Shown: positions 48,093 to 58,983, counted from the stretch's first letter. The stretch is DNA of 64,000 bases from Hetaerina americana (GCA_022747635.1 JAKTNV010000004.1:82744552-82808551), one strand, 5' to 3'. Translations and numbers: made by a program. Notes: generated by a model from the letters alone, not told the origin.

Positions 48093-48277
48093 CAAGGGGC
48101 AGTCAAGTGAAAACGGAATACCCTCAACACCGTGACTGTGGGTCCAAACTGACCGCTAAGGGCCGTGAATCGTCACTATGAAGTCTTACCACAAAGATGG
48201 TGGCATCGATACGTAGCAACAGTATTGCCACCTTCCGCGTGTTTTGGCTGGTTCAGTTTTCATTTGATTGGCCCTCA
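48093..48277. mobile_element. Small mariner-type MITE
   Basis: The left end CAAGGGGCAGTCAAGTGAAA and the inward-read right end TGAGGGCCAATCAAATGAAA form imperfect inverted repeats of about 22 bp. TA lies directly outside both (48091-48092, 48278-48279). The motif GGCAGTCAA-TGAAAAC is one I know from mariner-type ends. The 185-bp element has no coding capacity. Confidence 0.7.
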
Positions 48278-48919
48278 TAATTTCCTCGTTGCACATGTAT
48301 TTCGTCTAGAGAATAATTTGTTTAACTTACACTATGCACATTATTTATTTTTATTTCGTGCGTTTTGTTGGCATAGCCCTTCCCGCATGATCATTTGGGA
48401 CTGATATAAAATTAACGTAGTGCACTTTACAGCACTTCTCACCATGTTTTTTTTGTATTTTCAAGCTCTCCCACCTATCCCTCGTCCCTCTCCATGGAAG
48501 TGGTCCCGGCGTCCGCTGCCAACAGCAGGGCTTCACATTTTCCACCTGTGACGTTATGGGTGGGAGCCATAGGTTCCATGGCCACGAATTAATAGAGCTT
48601 CCCCTTACTATTCTATAATTCTGCATGATCTGTCTTGGTATGGTGGAATTCTACCGTATAAGTGGTTGTCGTTCATTTCCATTCTCTCCTTTTTCGTATA
48701 CCAAAGAACTTTTATAGTTGTCATTACTTATTCGTAAACGGCATTCTCCTACCTTACTAACCTCGCATTCGAATATTCCACTTTACCATCAGATGTTTCT
48801 TCCAGGGAGACACCTAATCGTTTTCTTGAGGTGAAGTGTCAAATAAAATGTTTGCTTCTTCATTCTTATGATCACTTGTCGATAATTAATCTTTAATCAG
48901 AAGAAAATGGAGACGGAGC

Positions 48920-49225
48920 GGTGGCTAACATACAAAATTCCCAACCTGATGGCCACGATTTTCAAATTAAAAGGAATTTTCAGGGGTTCCTGATCCATAC
49001 TCCGGATGAACAGCAGTTCAAGTAAAGTAAACCGTCCGTCTGATTGGACGTTAAACTCTGAGCCACTTGCCGTCTCTCGTAAAAGATGAGGCCAGTGTCG
49101 ACGCTGGGTCTCACTCTATCCTTGCTCCTTTCCCTGAACATCCTACTCTTACAAAATCACCCAACTACCTTTAAGAGAGAAAATAACCTAAGCAATTGAT
49201 CGCATTCCCTAATGACGACTACTCC
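48920..49225 (+). repeat. tRNA-headed SINE, old diverged copy
   Basis: It follows the family order: GGCTAACATAC head, a diverged middle, GTCCGTCTGATTGGACGTTA, GTGTCGACGCTGGGTCTC, and a final TAATGACGACTAC. Substitutions are many and the B-box is lost. Confidence 0.7.
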
Positions 49226-49291
49226 TGGAATAAGAATCAAGTTTGTAGATTCGGATATTTATATCTTCAAACGACATTATATGACTTACGT

Positions 49292-49470
49292 GTTCTATAT
49301 TTGCTACGCTTCGTCTTATCTAATCGTTAATTACTAATGCTACTACTCGCTTGTCCTCTATCCTCCGTTGTATATAACTTCCATGGTCTATATTTGCTGC
49401 GCTTTTTCTTATCTTATCGTTAATTCCTAATGCTACTACTCGCTTGTCCTCTTTCCTTCGTTGTATATCG
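49292..49470 (+). repeat. Tandem duplication, 93-bp unit
   Basis: TCTATATTTGCTACGCT at 49294 recurs as TCTATATTTGCTGCGCT at 49387, and the rest of the unit (through CTACTACTCGCTTGTCCTCT and GTTGTATAT) also repeats at a 93-bp offset with a handful of substitutions. Confidence 0.88.
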
Positions 49471-50015
49471 ATGCCTCTGAGATAATCGCTTCAAAAAGTG
49501 CCATTCAATTATTTATCAAATAAATCCATCTTATCCGGTACTGCCGTGAAGTGTCTCTATTTCCTCTACCCATTAACTTGACGTTGAATAACATGTTTGC
49601 CCTCATTACCGTTCTAATATTTTAATCTCTATTCTTACACTTACGTCGCTCTTCTGTTTGTACTTTCTGTTGCTGCCAACTCCGCCGTGTAAGAATAGGT
49701 ATTGTGTAATTACAATCGCGGAGGTTTTGCTCCCTTGCCCCCAAGTCCTATAAGTACTAAGTTATTTGTTTGCTGAGATACATTATCACGTTCTTATCCG
49801 TCGTAGCTGGGATAAATATAGATAGCTTCTGTCAGCGTCCATCCGTAGGTATTTATGATACGTGGCTACCTCTCTCTAGTCGCAGTTTGATATCGAATAA
49901 TGTGACTTACTTGTGGTTTGTACGAGTTGTTTTGGTGACTTACTCGTAGGAAGCCAATTTAGGTCATGTCTCTTAGTTTTCTGTAATCCTCATGGTTTGA
50001 GCACCTGACATGGTC
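49471..50015. other. Unassigned stretch
   Basis: Nothing is recognised. Confidence 0.4.
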
Positions 50016-50016
50016 T

Positions 50017-50165
50017 TCTACATCTACATAATACCGGGGGGGTATTAGGTCGCCATCCCTAAAATAGAATAAAAGCACATGCAAAATCAACATATTCATG
50101 CAAAACAACACTCACAGAGGCGTCTATATTCATGCAAAAACCTTTTTAATTTACACGCATGCAAA
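50017..50165 (-). mobile_element. TGTAGA-tailed short repeat, truncated
   Basis: Read on the minus strand it gives TTTTTGCATGAATATAGACG, CTCTGTGAGTGTTGTTTTGC, ATGAATATGTTGATTTTGCA, a GGCGACCTAATACCCC segment and the end GGTATTATGTAGATGTAGA. This matches the copy at 14419. The central GCCACACGCCCTTGCGGTG part is deleted. It abuts a long (TA)n array. Confidence 0.8.
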
Positions 50166-50232
50166 TATATATATATATATGTTATATATATATATTATTG
50201 TATATATATGTTATATATATTATTGTATATAT

Positions 50233-50303
<71 letters not shown>
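50166..50303. repeat. (TA)n microsatellite with TGTTATA interruptions
   Basis: An almost pure TA array of about 138 bp with short interruptions in its first half and about 70 bp uninterrupted at the end. Open frames across it (Tyr-Ile repeats) are artefacts. Confidence 0.97.
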
Positions 50304-50304
<1 letters not shown>

Positions 50305-50306
<2 letters not shown>

Positions 50307-50905
50307 CTTCGAAATGGAACGCTAATCGAAACAAAACGAAATGGAACGAATGGATCTCTAATCGTTTGAGGAAAAAACAATATTTTAAATTTATTCGTTC
50401 TGCAATAAACCTCCATCATTTTACGTTGGTGATCTGCTATACCATATGTAAGTGGGGGCCTATAATATGTCCTTAACATCCTCATATAAGTAACCAGCCT
50501 CAAATTTACGCATTAAATTAAAACTGTATTTAAGCCTAAGGTCCACTAGTGGCTCCTATCCTAATTCTTCCAATGGTGTCGTGACACTGCTAACTTATTT
50601 GTAACAACTTTTCACACAACTAGCTGCTCTTCTTTGCACTCGATCTAGTTCGAACATGAAGCCTCCTTCTTGAGAATCCCCTACACTTGCAGCATACCAA
50701 AGGTGGGGTCTGACTAACGTGAAATAACAGCGTTCCTTGACCCTTTCATTACCATTCCGATGTATTCTTTTCATGAATCCTAACTTTATTAGCTCTTCCG
50801 CAAATTCCACGAATTTTTTCCCCATGACATATCCGTTGTTATCGTTAAACCCAAGTATGTTACCGATTCCATATGTGTAACGTTGGTTCTCTACATGAAT
50901 CATAC
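50305..50905 (-). pseudogene. CR1/L2-like LINE C-terminal remnant
   Basis: On the minus strand from 50903 the reading gives LGFMKRIHRNGNERVKERCY, VRPHLWYAASVGDSQE and ELDRVQRRAASCVKSCYK. After a stop the frame continues with PLEELG (about 50570), EAGYLYEDVKDIL (about 50490) and TNKFKILFFPQTIRDPFV (about 50370). This is the usual end of a CR1/L2-like ORF2, closing with the F-F-P-R-T-I-x-D-W motif (W changed to P). The 5' remainder is missing. Probably the same broad lineage as 24900-26500. Confidence 0.8.
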
Positions 50906-50989
50906 GGCAAGGGCACGGGTAGCAGAGGTAGAATTGTGATGGGCGGTGAATGTCGAGGGATCGAAACGGGATTGACTATTATGTTGGGT

Positions 50990-51870
50990 AATTTTCAATA
51001 GAAATTCCTGAAATACGTTGAGGGTATCACGGAATGGGCTTGAGCTGGGAATAAATATGGTTGGAGAGATTATTGGGCAAGTAAGTTTGCTAATGAGTAA
51101 GGAATAATGAGTCAGACAGGTGATAGGTTGCTGCTGTTATTGTTTGTAGAAACTGCGATAGGTAAATGATGAGAATTATCCATAAAAAATGTAGGTAATG
51201 AGATTCTCGAGAAACGGGGGAGGCAAGTCAAACTTTAGAGTAGAAGGGAATAAACTATTGCCGATAGAGTAGTCATGCGTTTGGGCAGTCTTTAAGAAGA
51301 AAATGGGTATATAAGCGGACATATTAGGATAAGAATTGTGTTAGCGAAGGAGGAACTTGTGAAAGGAAGAAAATTGATTACAGATTTACAAAGTAAGGGT
51401 GTGAAAAAACGATAAGCAAAACCTTTAATTTCGTGCGCAATGTTTTACGGGTGTTTTGCCAACACTTTGAGGCAAGAGGATGGATACAAATTGGAGGCTT
51501 TTGACTTGTGGATGTGGTGGAGAATCGAGAATACAAGCAGGAGGGAATGGAAGAGAAACACCGAGGTTCAAAATGGAGTGGATGACTTGACGAACTCACT
51601 GAAATTTAAAAGAGGCACCGGAATTGAATGTAGCAAATCGATTGAAAGGTAACGGAACAATCAAGGGCGTTGCAGAGTGTAAAGCAATATAATTTCCGTT
51701 TTTGAAAGCGTTGTAGCAAGGAGGAACGTTGGGCCAGGAAGTTAGAGGAAGAGAGTGAACCTTTTAGACAGCATGAAGGTATGCAGGAGTTACGAATGTA
51801 TGAAGAAAGAATTGATATAGGACAAAGAAAGAGGAAGTTCTCACGATACTTCGTCAGAGACAGTCAATCT
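50990..51870 (+). pseudogene. RTE-like LINE remnant, 3' part
   Basis: Translation in shifting frames gives MRFSRNGG (about 51200), HIRIRIVLAKEELVKGRKLITD (about 51318-51385), MFYGCFANTLRQEDGYKLEAFDLWMWWRIE (about 51440-51532, open frame). The rest is decayed, with a YECMKKELI reading near 51800. The family signature L-E-A-F-x-x-W-x-W-x-R is clear. Confidence 0.72.
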
Positions 51871-52860
51871 TTAAGTTTGTAGAATGTCTCTGCCGAACCG
51901 TTTGAATGAAATATATTCGATGTATTTGGCCAACAATAGATGAAAATTAAACATCACTAAACAAATTAATTACATATCAGTTTCAGGCTTAACCTTTTGG
52001 AATTCCTTCGTAATGAGGGTGGAAAAAAAAACTTCGCACTTCCACATGAAGATTTAATACTTCACACGACCTTGGTTTCGATGCTGTGCATCATCATCAG
52101 GTGAAAATTAAGAACACTTAAATAAAGAATAAAATTGACCTTGGATCAATTTACACTAAAACGTCCCTATTGCACCATCCAGATTTAAATTAGCAATGTC
52201 ATGATCTAATGCAACACCTGAATATGAGACTGCTTTACCAAAACCAAATTTTGCAAGAACAAATTTCCGGTGGAAATGAATACTAACTTAATATTTCCCA
52301 ACACCATTTGGATCTGTTTGGCCTTCGGCCGGATGCCAAATTTAAGTTTTCAACGCATTTAGCAAGGTCGGGCGTCTCTGGTCAGTATTAGCAGGTAAGG
52401 TACGAAATGGACAGAAAATGTGTACTGACTAAATGGGAGCTTCAAAGCGTGGGTTCGGATTACCTCCGCCTCTGATAGGCATTTCTCCATACCTTCCTTA
52501 TATATATTCATTTTCCATTAGCGTTAAAGAGGACCGACGATATAACGCATTATTAATCTTTTTTCGATTATGGTCGAGAGAGATCGTTAAAACTTGACAC
52601 CATCTCTTTAATGTCCGCTCCAATGGATTAAAACGCCTTTTTTGGACCGGTATCCCTATTCTGACCCATTATCCTCATTGCTCATGCCAATGACAATCAA
52701 GGGAACGCTTAATCAAACTCACCATTCAAGGTCATGTTTCATGAGGAAGGTTTTTATTTATTGAAGGCACATGTAAGAGTTATGAATGACCTATCTTAAA
52801 ACAGAATAGGGATTAGAGATGATAACGTAATATCATTGGAACGTATGAAACAAACCTCAT
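51871..52860. other. Unassigned AT-rich stretch
   Basis: Apart from the short repeat at 52030-52102, nothing is recognised. Confidence 0.4.
52030..52102 (+). repeat. GGTTTCGA-CATCATCATCAGG repeat, arm of the fold-back family
   Basis: TCCACATGAAGATTTAATAC is followed by GACCTTGGTTTCGATGC and TGCATCATCATCAGGTG. The first part aligns with the left arm of the fold-back at 37078. The second part recurs at 60960-61011 (GGTTTCGACGCATGGGCAAC then ATCATCAGGT). Confidence 0.6.
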
Positions 52861-53230
52861 TACGTATATCGGCGGCGCAATTCATTTGCGGTTACATTCA
52901 AACGAAAGTGTCGTTCAGATCCTTTTCATTCCCCAATTCAATGCCAATGGGCAGGCCAACGAGGGTGAGGCGGAAGGGGCACCTCCTGCCCACTCTGGGG
53001 GTGGAGCGAAACCCTATAAGGAGAGGGAGGAAGGGGAACGGCATGTCGGGGAAGGCTCAAAATGGTGAGCATCCAAAAGTATGCCCCTTCATAATCACAC
53101 AAGAACTGAGAGTGCGGAGACCCACCCGCACCCCGTTCTCTTTTCAAGGGAAGACAAGGGAGGAGCGCTTTATCCAAGAGCTTTTGCATATGTGTATTAT
53201 AAATACAAAAGCTGTCTCTCTCAAAATGTA
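52861..53230. other. GC-rich stretch beside TA arrays, function unknown
   Basis: A GC-rich block with frames open on both strands that run straight into the neighbouring (TA)n array. The 155-codon plus-strand frame has arginine-rich, low-information composition and no known motif. I do not call a gene. Confidence 0.3.
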
Positions 53231-53244
53231 TGCGTGCGTGTACA

Positions 53245-53250
53245 CACATA

Positions 53251-53303
<53 letters not shown>
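53245..53303. repeat. (TA)n / (TG)n microsatellite
   Basis: CACACATATATATGTGTG followed by a long pure TA run. Confidence 0.95.
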
Positions 53304-53304
<1 letters not shown>

Positions 53305-53397
53305 GTATATGAAGTTAGCACTAGGAAACAAAGACAAAAACACAGAAACACACAAAAAAGAAAAGAAACTCATTAGTTTCCTTCCTTCTATTCCTTA

Positions 53398-53402
<5 letters not shown>

Positions 53403-53443
<41 letters not shown>

Positions 53444-53445
53444 CA
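53403..53445. repeat. (TA)n microsatellite
   Basis: A second TA array about 100 bp after the previous one, separated by an A-rich linker. Confidence 0.95.
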
Positions 53446-53449
53446 CTAT

Positions 53450-53560
53450 ACGTTGGACTACTGACCAGAGGGCCCTACCCAAGCTATGTGATTTTTCGGG
53501 TACCAGATCTTCCTGGAAAACCATCACCGGCATAGGGAAAGTAACTGACCTGATGTGTGA
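53450..53560 (+). repeat. Possible tRNA-derived SINE head
   Basis: GTTGGACTACTGACCAGAGG and the following GCCC resemble the minus-strand repeat at 21495-21600. It is diverged and its 3' end is not defined. Confidence 0.35.
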
Positions 53561-53594
53561 ATTTCACTCGTCGTAGGGTTTAGTACTGCGTGAC

Positions 53595-53636
53595 CGCTAC
53601 CATGACCTACCAATTTATTGGTAGGTGATGGTAGCG
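53595..53636. repeat. 19-bp hairpin with 4-nt loop
   Basis: CGCTACCATGACCTACCAA, then TTTA, then its reverse complement with a single mismatch. It is an isolated stem unrelated to the adjoining TA arrays. Confidence 0.93.
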
Positions 53637-54815
53637 CATCAAATACTGTCTATTTGGTTTGGGCTCTATCCTGGGTCATTTGCATAGAAAAACACACAAA
53701 AAAGTACCCTCACAGGTATTGCAAAATTTTTGATGGCAGTTCCTCCTTCTTAGGAAAGAAGGAAACGAGGAGAAGGTTTCAAGAGGGGAGGACAGGAGGA
53801 CGAGGGCGCTGGATTAAAGGTTCTGGCAGGGTAAGGGTCGGGAGGGGAAGGTTAGGGAGGGGGAAGATTTGGGAGGGAAAGGTTTGGAAGTGTGGGATTA
53901 ATATGGAAGGTTTTGGGAACCCCCTACTTAAATACCCTACTCCTCGTGCCCCTCCAGTATCGTAGTTTATCTTCCGAAGTGATAGCTATGCCCTTTCTTC
54001 TGTATTGGACAGTGTACCCCACTCCTAAATATTAGGAAAAATAACCATTTTGCCTCGTACAATAATTCTTTCCTGTTTGGGATGCTCCCAATGCCATAGC
54101 ACGCCTGCCAACATAACACCCCCTTTGATTATTGCTATAGTGTCTCCGTACGATCATCCCTCCCACCCTCCACTAAAACCCAAAACAATAAAACAGGCAT
54201 GCATCTGGCTCCTCGGATCCTGGAATGAGCCAGGTATCAATACCAGGCATGAATTACCCTAATCGCCAGATATTTTTATGACTCCTCCGCTCCCAAAATC
54301 TTCTTTCATCATTCAATCAACGCATGCCATCTGATCATAAAAATGTTATAACACATATTTGATTGACCTTTTTTACTTGTGTTTATGTTTTAATAGTTTT
54401 ATAAATAAACATTCTATAGTATGTGTTTTCGATGTTTAAAGTTTCCTCCAAGTGGGTGCAAGTACATTTTTGCAAACATACCCGCACGCGCAATCGGACA
54501 CAAATGAATGGAATGCACACGTGAGGACGAGTTTGCATACCGTGGATGAAAATAAATGGCGTCCCAAAGAGAGAGATGCTCCTTTCGGCCAGGTGCGAGG
54601 GACGTTTGGGAGCCATCCTGTTCGCGTGCCCTTCTTTCTCCGACTTCTTTCTCGATCGGTGGCTGGAGGGAAAAGGGAGGAAGGAAGAGCGCGCGGTGGC
54701 TTGTTGTCGTACTTAGACCTCTCTCGAAACCAGATGATGTCATTCTCAGAAGTAAGACCGTAGCAAACAATAAAATCTATTCCTACACAGACTGCAATTT
54801 CTAGCCCGGTAGGTA
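53637..54815. other. Unassigned stretch
   Basis: A G-rich low-complexity part (GGGAGGGGAAGG type) lies at about 53770-53900, within a 115-codon frame with no known motif. The GC-richer part at 54470-54700 has overlapping frames on both strands. No gene is supported. Confidence 0.35.
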
Positions 54816-54819
54816 TTTT

Positions 54820-54905
54820 TTGGCAATATTCAGCTGGACTCCTGACTGCTGGGCCTGGTTTTGATTTCGCTGGATACACCGGGGCACCTTCAGCTTCACC
54901 CATGC
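54820..54905 (+). repeat. Possible tRNA-derived SINE head
   Basis: CTGGACTCCTGACTGCTGGG followed by CCTGGTTTTGATTTCGCTGG resembles the repeat at 21495-21600 (minus). The antisense open frame across it is therefore unlikely to be a gene. Confidence 0.42.
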
Positions 54906-55065
54906 TGTGATATTGTGGCCACACGAACTTGAGAAACAAATTTGTAACACATAATTTTAATTTCTACCTCGTCTTGAGTTCCTAACTGCCACACACCGTA
55001 GCGGTGTAGGTGAAAAATGAGGCATTGTCTCTGCGTCTGTACCTAGTAGAGGATATCGGGACGTT

Positions 55066-55380
55066 GCAGCGGATGAAATTGCCAGCTTCCCACCCTGAGG
55101 GCCTGGATTGGAATCCCGGTGGTGGCAGAATGTTTCTGTGATATCCTTATACCTACTAGGGCACTACCTATGCGGATAGCACTGTGAGTTGTTAACCCCA
55201 TCCGTCGGATGGAACACTAAACTGTGTGACCCCTTGGCGCCTTGATCTAAGAGTGGGCTCTTGCCAACGCTGGGCTTCCTTTCTCCATTTCCTGCACATC
55301 CCACCCTTACCATATTACCCATCTATACCAAATGGTGGTAATGACCTCGGCTGTCGATCACATATCTTAATAACTAAGCT
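55066..55380 (+). repeat. tRNA-headed SINE, diverged copy
   Basis: GCTTCCCACCCTGAGGGCCT, a B-box-like GGATTGGAATCCCGG, CCGTCGGATGGAACACTAAA, CCCCTTGGCGCC and TTGCCAACGCTGGGCTTCCT occur in family order, ending near AATGACCTCGGCTGTCG. More diverged than the copies at 37.5 and 47.5 kb and slightly longer near the 3' end. Confidence 0.82.
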
Positions 55381-56405
55381 AAGTTGTAACTAGTCAAGGT
55401 GGAAATGAAAAGCTAAAGACAATTGACAAATCGATGGTGCAATGACGAAGTAGATGAGCTCGTAAAAGAACCTTCGGAGATATCGTTACAGTTTTTTCAA
55501 CGGATTCATTTATTTAATGACTTTTTACTGAGGTGAATTACTGCATTTCGCTGATATGCAGCGAAATTCAGGATAGTGTATAAACAGTCCCCTTGCCAGG
55601 TATATCAATCAGGATTCTCGAACTAGGTGAATGTAATTTACACAGTGACATTCCTGCACGAGGTGACCTATTGGATATTAAAATGTGTTGATGAAAAATT
55701 CGATAGTCAATAAAGTGGATTTTACGAAGGCCGCGTATTTTGATCAGTCAGTTTGCCAGTAACGGGCGTGAGGTGGCGCGTCGCTTGTCACTTGAGACAC
55801 GAGGAGATACGTTTGTCAAAGCAGAGTCCGTCACCCAAGTGACAAACCACGATTTACACACGCCCTCTCTGTCGATATTCATCAATGTATCCGAATTATC
55901 AGTATTGTTAACGTTTTCGTAATAAACAAAGTTTCGATGGCTGCAGGACATTTTGTCGATAAATTGAAGATGAAGATGAAACTTGGCCACGACTATATTT
56001 CGCGATGGAACAATTTTAGATATATTCAAATCCAATATTCAATCTTAATGCTAATCCGCGAGAAGAACTAATTTTCTGTTAATCCTATGGCAAATGACAA
56101 TCACATATTCTGGAGAGGGCTTGCTCCTCTCAAGGCACTATTCAAGAAAAATCTGGTAACCATGAACTGATAGAAATCGTATAGACATTGTCTCAGACGT
56201 TAACTCGATATCGTCTTCAGGGTTTCGAGTCACATGGCCTTAATTAATATTTACTGAAATTTTTTTAATGCAACTCCCGCAGGCCCGGAAAATATATTTT
56301 GAGCTTCAGGTTGATTGACAAAATGTATGCATCCCTGCTTTTGAAGATCATCTATTTCGGCCTACGTACACGCATTTTGATTCTCCTTCCAGGAGGAGAA
56401 CATCC
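55381..56405. other. Unassigned AT-rich stretch
   Basis: A 95-codon minus-strand frame near 55748-56035 and its plus partner have no recognised motifs. Confidence 0.35.
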
Positions 56406-56409
56406 ATTC

Positions 56410-56835
56410 TTCCGTGCGCCTTTCAAATCAAAGATAAGGCTAAATACAAATCTTCTTTCTTACCACTGTAAAGGCGATTCGCCCCTTCACCGTGATATAT
56501 CTTCTTTTTACGTCCTCACTCATTTGGTCTTCCGACGTATCCCTTGGCCTTTCTCTTTTCCCTTCTATTTCTACTTTCCTGGCATCTCCACAGTATCTCA
56601 AGACGTGACCTATCCGTCTGATTCTTCTTCCCCATTCTCCTTCACCTCCTCCACTCTTCCATCTACTTCCTCCTTTCTGCTTCAGCTGTCCGCTTGGCTA
56701 CCTGTCGGTCGGTATACATGTATCCTCCTCCAGCACCGGGTGAGAAAGACTCCCATTCTTCTCTGGTGCTGCCGACAGATGTATGTACCTAACCCCCGCA
56801 GTCATTTCGGTGGAGGTTTGTCGCTTGTCCATCAG
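56410..56835 (-). pseudogene. RTE-like LINE C-terminal fragment
   Basis: On the minus strand the reading gives WGRRIRRIGHVLRYCGDARK, then VEIEGKRERPRDTSEDQM and SEDVKRRYITVKGRIAF. It fits the R-x-I-G-H-(V/I)-L-R and E-G-K-x-x-G-x-R-x-R-G-R-P-R tail of RTE-like polyproteins. A 181-codon frame on the opposite strand (56299-56844) is its antisense shadow. Confidence 0.6.
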
Positions 56836-58125
56836 GGAGCGTAACAATCACTCTCGTTGTCTCCCTGGTGAATGAGTGTCTTGGTTAAACAATGGCTTAG
56901 ATCAGTGCATCAAAGGATGCAACGGGATGGAGGCAAGAAACCGGATCGCTTTGAAACCAAATGAGCGTATTAAGGCTTCTTACATTCTGCCAAGACATCA
57001 GCTCATTTGTTTTTCATCATCTTTGTGAAAGAAGACAGTGAAAATGCCTTGAGATTCTTCTCATGTCATTAAGTTGAGAGAATTTGACTTGGGTATATTT
57101 ATTTTAAATAATAATACTCTTCTGCGCTTATTGCATGGAATGTTGTATAGGTAGTTATAGATTTTTTCTCTTTAAAGCTATCTGCTGCCTGATTTCCGTG
57201 GAATGAAGTCATTATTTCAATTTACACGTATTATTTCGAAATAATGCCATAACTCGTGAATTATTAACAGAAAATGGGATCTGAAAGTTGATTCTTTAGA
57301 TCGTAGATATTTCGCGTATGAAATTCATTCACAATGCTAAGAAAAAATGGAAAGTCCCTTCGAGAGATATTTAACCGATGTGAATGTATGATAAATAAGA
57401 GTGTGCGTTTATCGAAGAGATATAACCAAATGTGCTAAAACAATAGCGGCTGAGGCAAGAAATAGCGGTGTCAGATGGTTATGATGAGACCAACAGATAC
57501 TCGTCTCCGGGGTTGAAGACCCAAATTGGATATATTCCCTTCAGTCCTCATCTCTACTAGTCCTTTACATTCAATGATACAGTAAATAAATCATGCTTAC
57601 ATCAGGTAGATGGTAGCTATATGGGACTGGAAAAAATGACGGCGGGAGTAAATGGTTCATAACTACAACTACATTCACCGTAGGATTTAATCTCTAGATG
57701 TGCAGTATGAATAAAGGTAAAAACGTGACAAATGGCTGTGAAATTTAGCAAACTGTAGCTTGCTCTATATTTTATCGATATTTCTATTGCATAACATTAA
57801 TAGAGTGCGTGAATATTTCACTGAGAGAGGAAATGTTCCATCTCCCTGCGGTGGATCCATCTCCTGGGGAGAAAACTCATTGAAATGATTGCCGGACAAT
57901 GTAGGCATTGCGAAACGTTCTGTAGTAAGGGAGGCAATACATTTATGTGCACATAGTTTTGTTCATAAATCAATAAATCTTTCCCAGATGATTTACGCCA
58001 ATACTCGTTTAATAGACACCAACGTACCTGTTGAACAGAACCTGTGTCGCATCTTGTATTTAATCTCTCTACAATTTATTAGAGGACGAACATACTATCG
58101 GCAGATAACTGTTATCGTTAACCGA
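56836..58125. other. Unassigned stretch
   Basis: No gene is recognised. A plus-strand frame from 57889 runs into the LINE fragment below and has no motif of its own. Confidence 0.35.
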
Positions 58126-58129
58126 GTTG

Positions 58130-58410
58130 TTTACAACGCCGGAATAAAGATTATAGAGGAGCAAAAGGAGCTATGGAGGGGTGGAATGATGTCTTTAAGA
58201 AGTCGATACAAGCAAGTTCAATTCCTCGTGACTGGAAACTAGCTCACATAACACTTCTCTGCAAAAGTGGCGCTAGGAAATATCCCATTAAGAATATACC
58301 GACTGATTTACTTAAAATCTGTGTCTTATATAATCTCAGAACATATCATGGATTATCAAAGAAAACTACACGATTTTAAACTTAAACTAAGAAAGCTAAC
58401 GTTGCTCTTT
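58130..58410 (+). pseudogene. CR1/L2-like LINE reverse-transcriptase fragment
   Basis: The reading WNDVFKKSIQASSIPRDWKL, then AHITLLCKSGARKYPIKN (58176-58290), followed by a frame change to YRLIYLKSVSYIISEHIMDY (58296-58355), matches the P-x-x-W-K-x-A-x-I-x-P-(I/L)-x-K-x-G and N-Y-R-P-I-x-L-T-S-V blocks of the fingers domain. Only about 90 codons remain. Confidence 0.7.
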
Positions 58411-58980
58411 AATCTTTTCATCACGTTTCCCCAATACTCTTATTATAAATTCTAATTTTTTGTTAACTTGCCAAAATATTTCCCCGTACATGTTCCACCC
58501 CATAGAAGCCGTGATTAATGGTTACGCCTTTACCTTGGTTGTAGACCAAGAGATAAGTAATAAGTAGGTAGCGTGCAATCCCGCTTACCAAAGGTAAGGA
58601 AAGAAAGGTCGAAAAGAGACGGGAGCCCTGTTATCTTTACGCGCTTCAGCATAGTTTTAGTCTCTCCCGGGGAAGAGTGCTCTTGGAGTCATTCTAAGGT
58701 CACACTCATCTCGCCAAATTTAGGCGTTAACCCTGTTTTTTATTAGTTTATCCTGCTTCTTGAAAAGCCTTGGCTATCGGGGAAAACAACGTAAAACGAA
58801 GTACTTAATGAGATCGGATATTCTTTGGCCCTTTTCAAGTCATTCTTACCACTTTCCAATGTTTATCCCTAACCCTAATCGATTGAGGAACTAACAAACT
58901 TTCAAAGAAAATCCAGGAGTTTCAAAGAAACTGCAGGAGATACCGCAACAGTAAATTTTAACGGAGTAATCCGCTAATGT
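58411..58980. other. Unassigned stretch
   Basis: Nothing is recognised. Confidence 0.4.
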
Positions 58981-58983
58981 TCA

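Noticed and set aside
50079..50503. Open frames of up to 105 codons on both strands
   Set aside because: They are Tyr-Ile repeats read from the (TA)n array, joined to repeat remnants.
52836..53464. Plus-strand frames of 127-155 codons and a 137-codon minus frame
   Set aside because: All run into TA arrays, overlap each other on both strands, and show no family motif.
54436..54939. A 167-codon minus-strand protein
   Set aside because: It overlaps a SINE-like head and has overlapping frames on both strands, with no recognised domain.
56299..56844. A 181-codon plus-strand protein
   Set aside because: Most of it is the antisense of an RTE-like LINE C-terminal fragment that reads sensibly on the minus strand.
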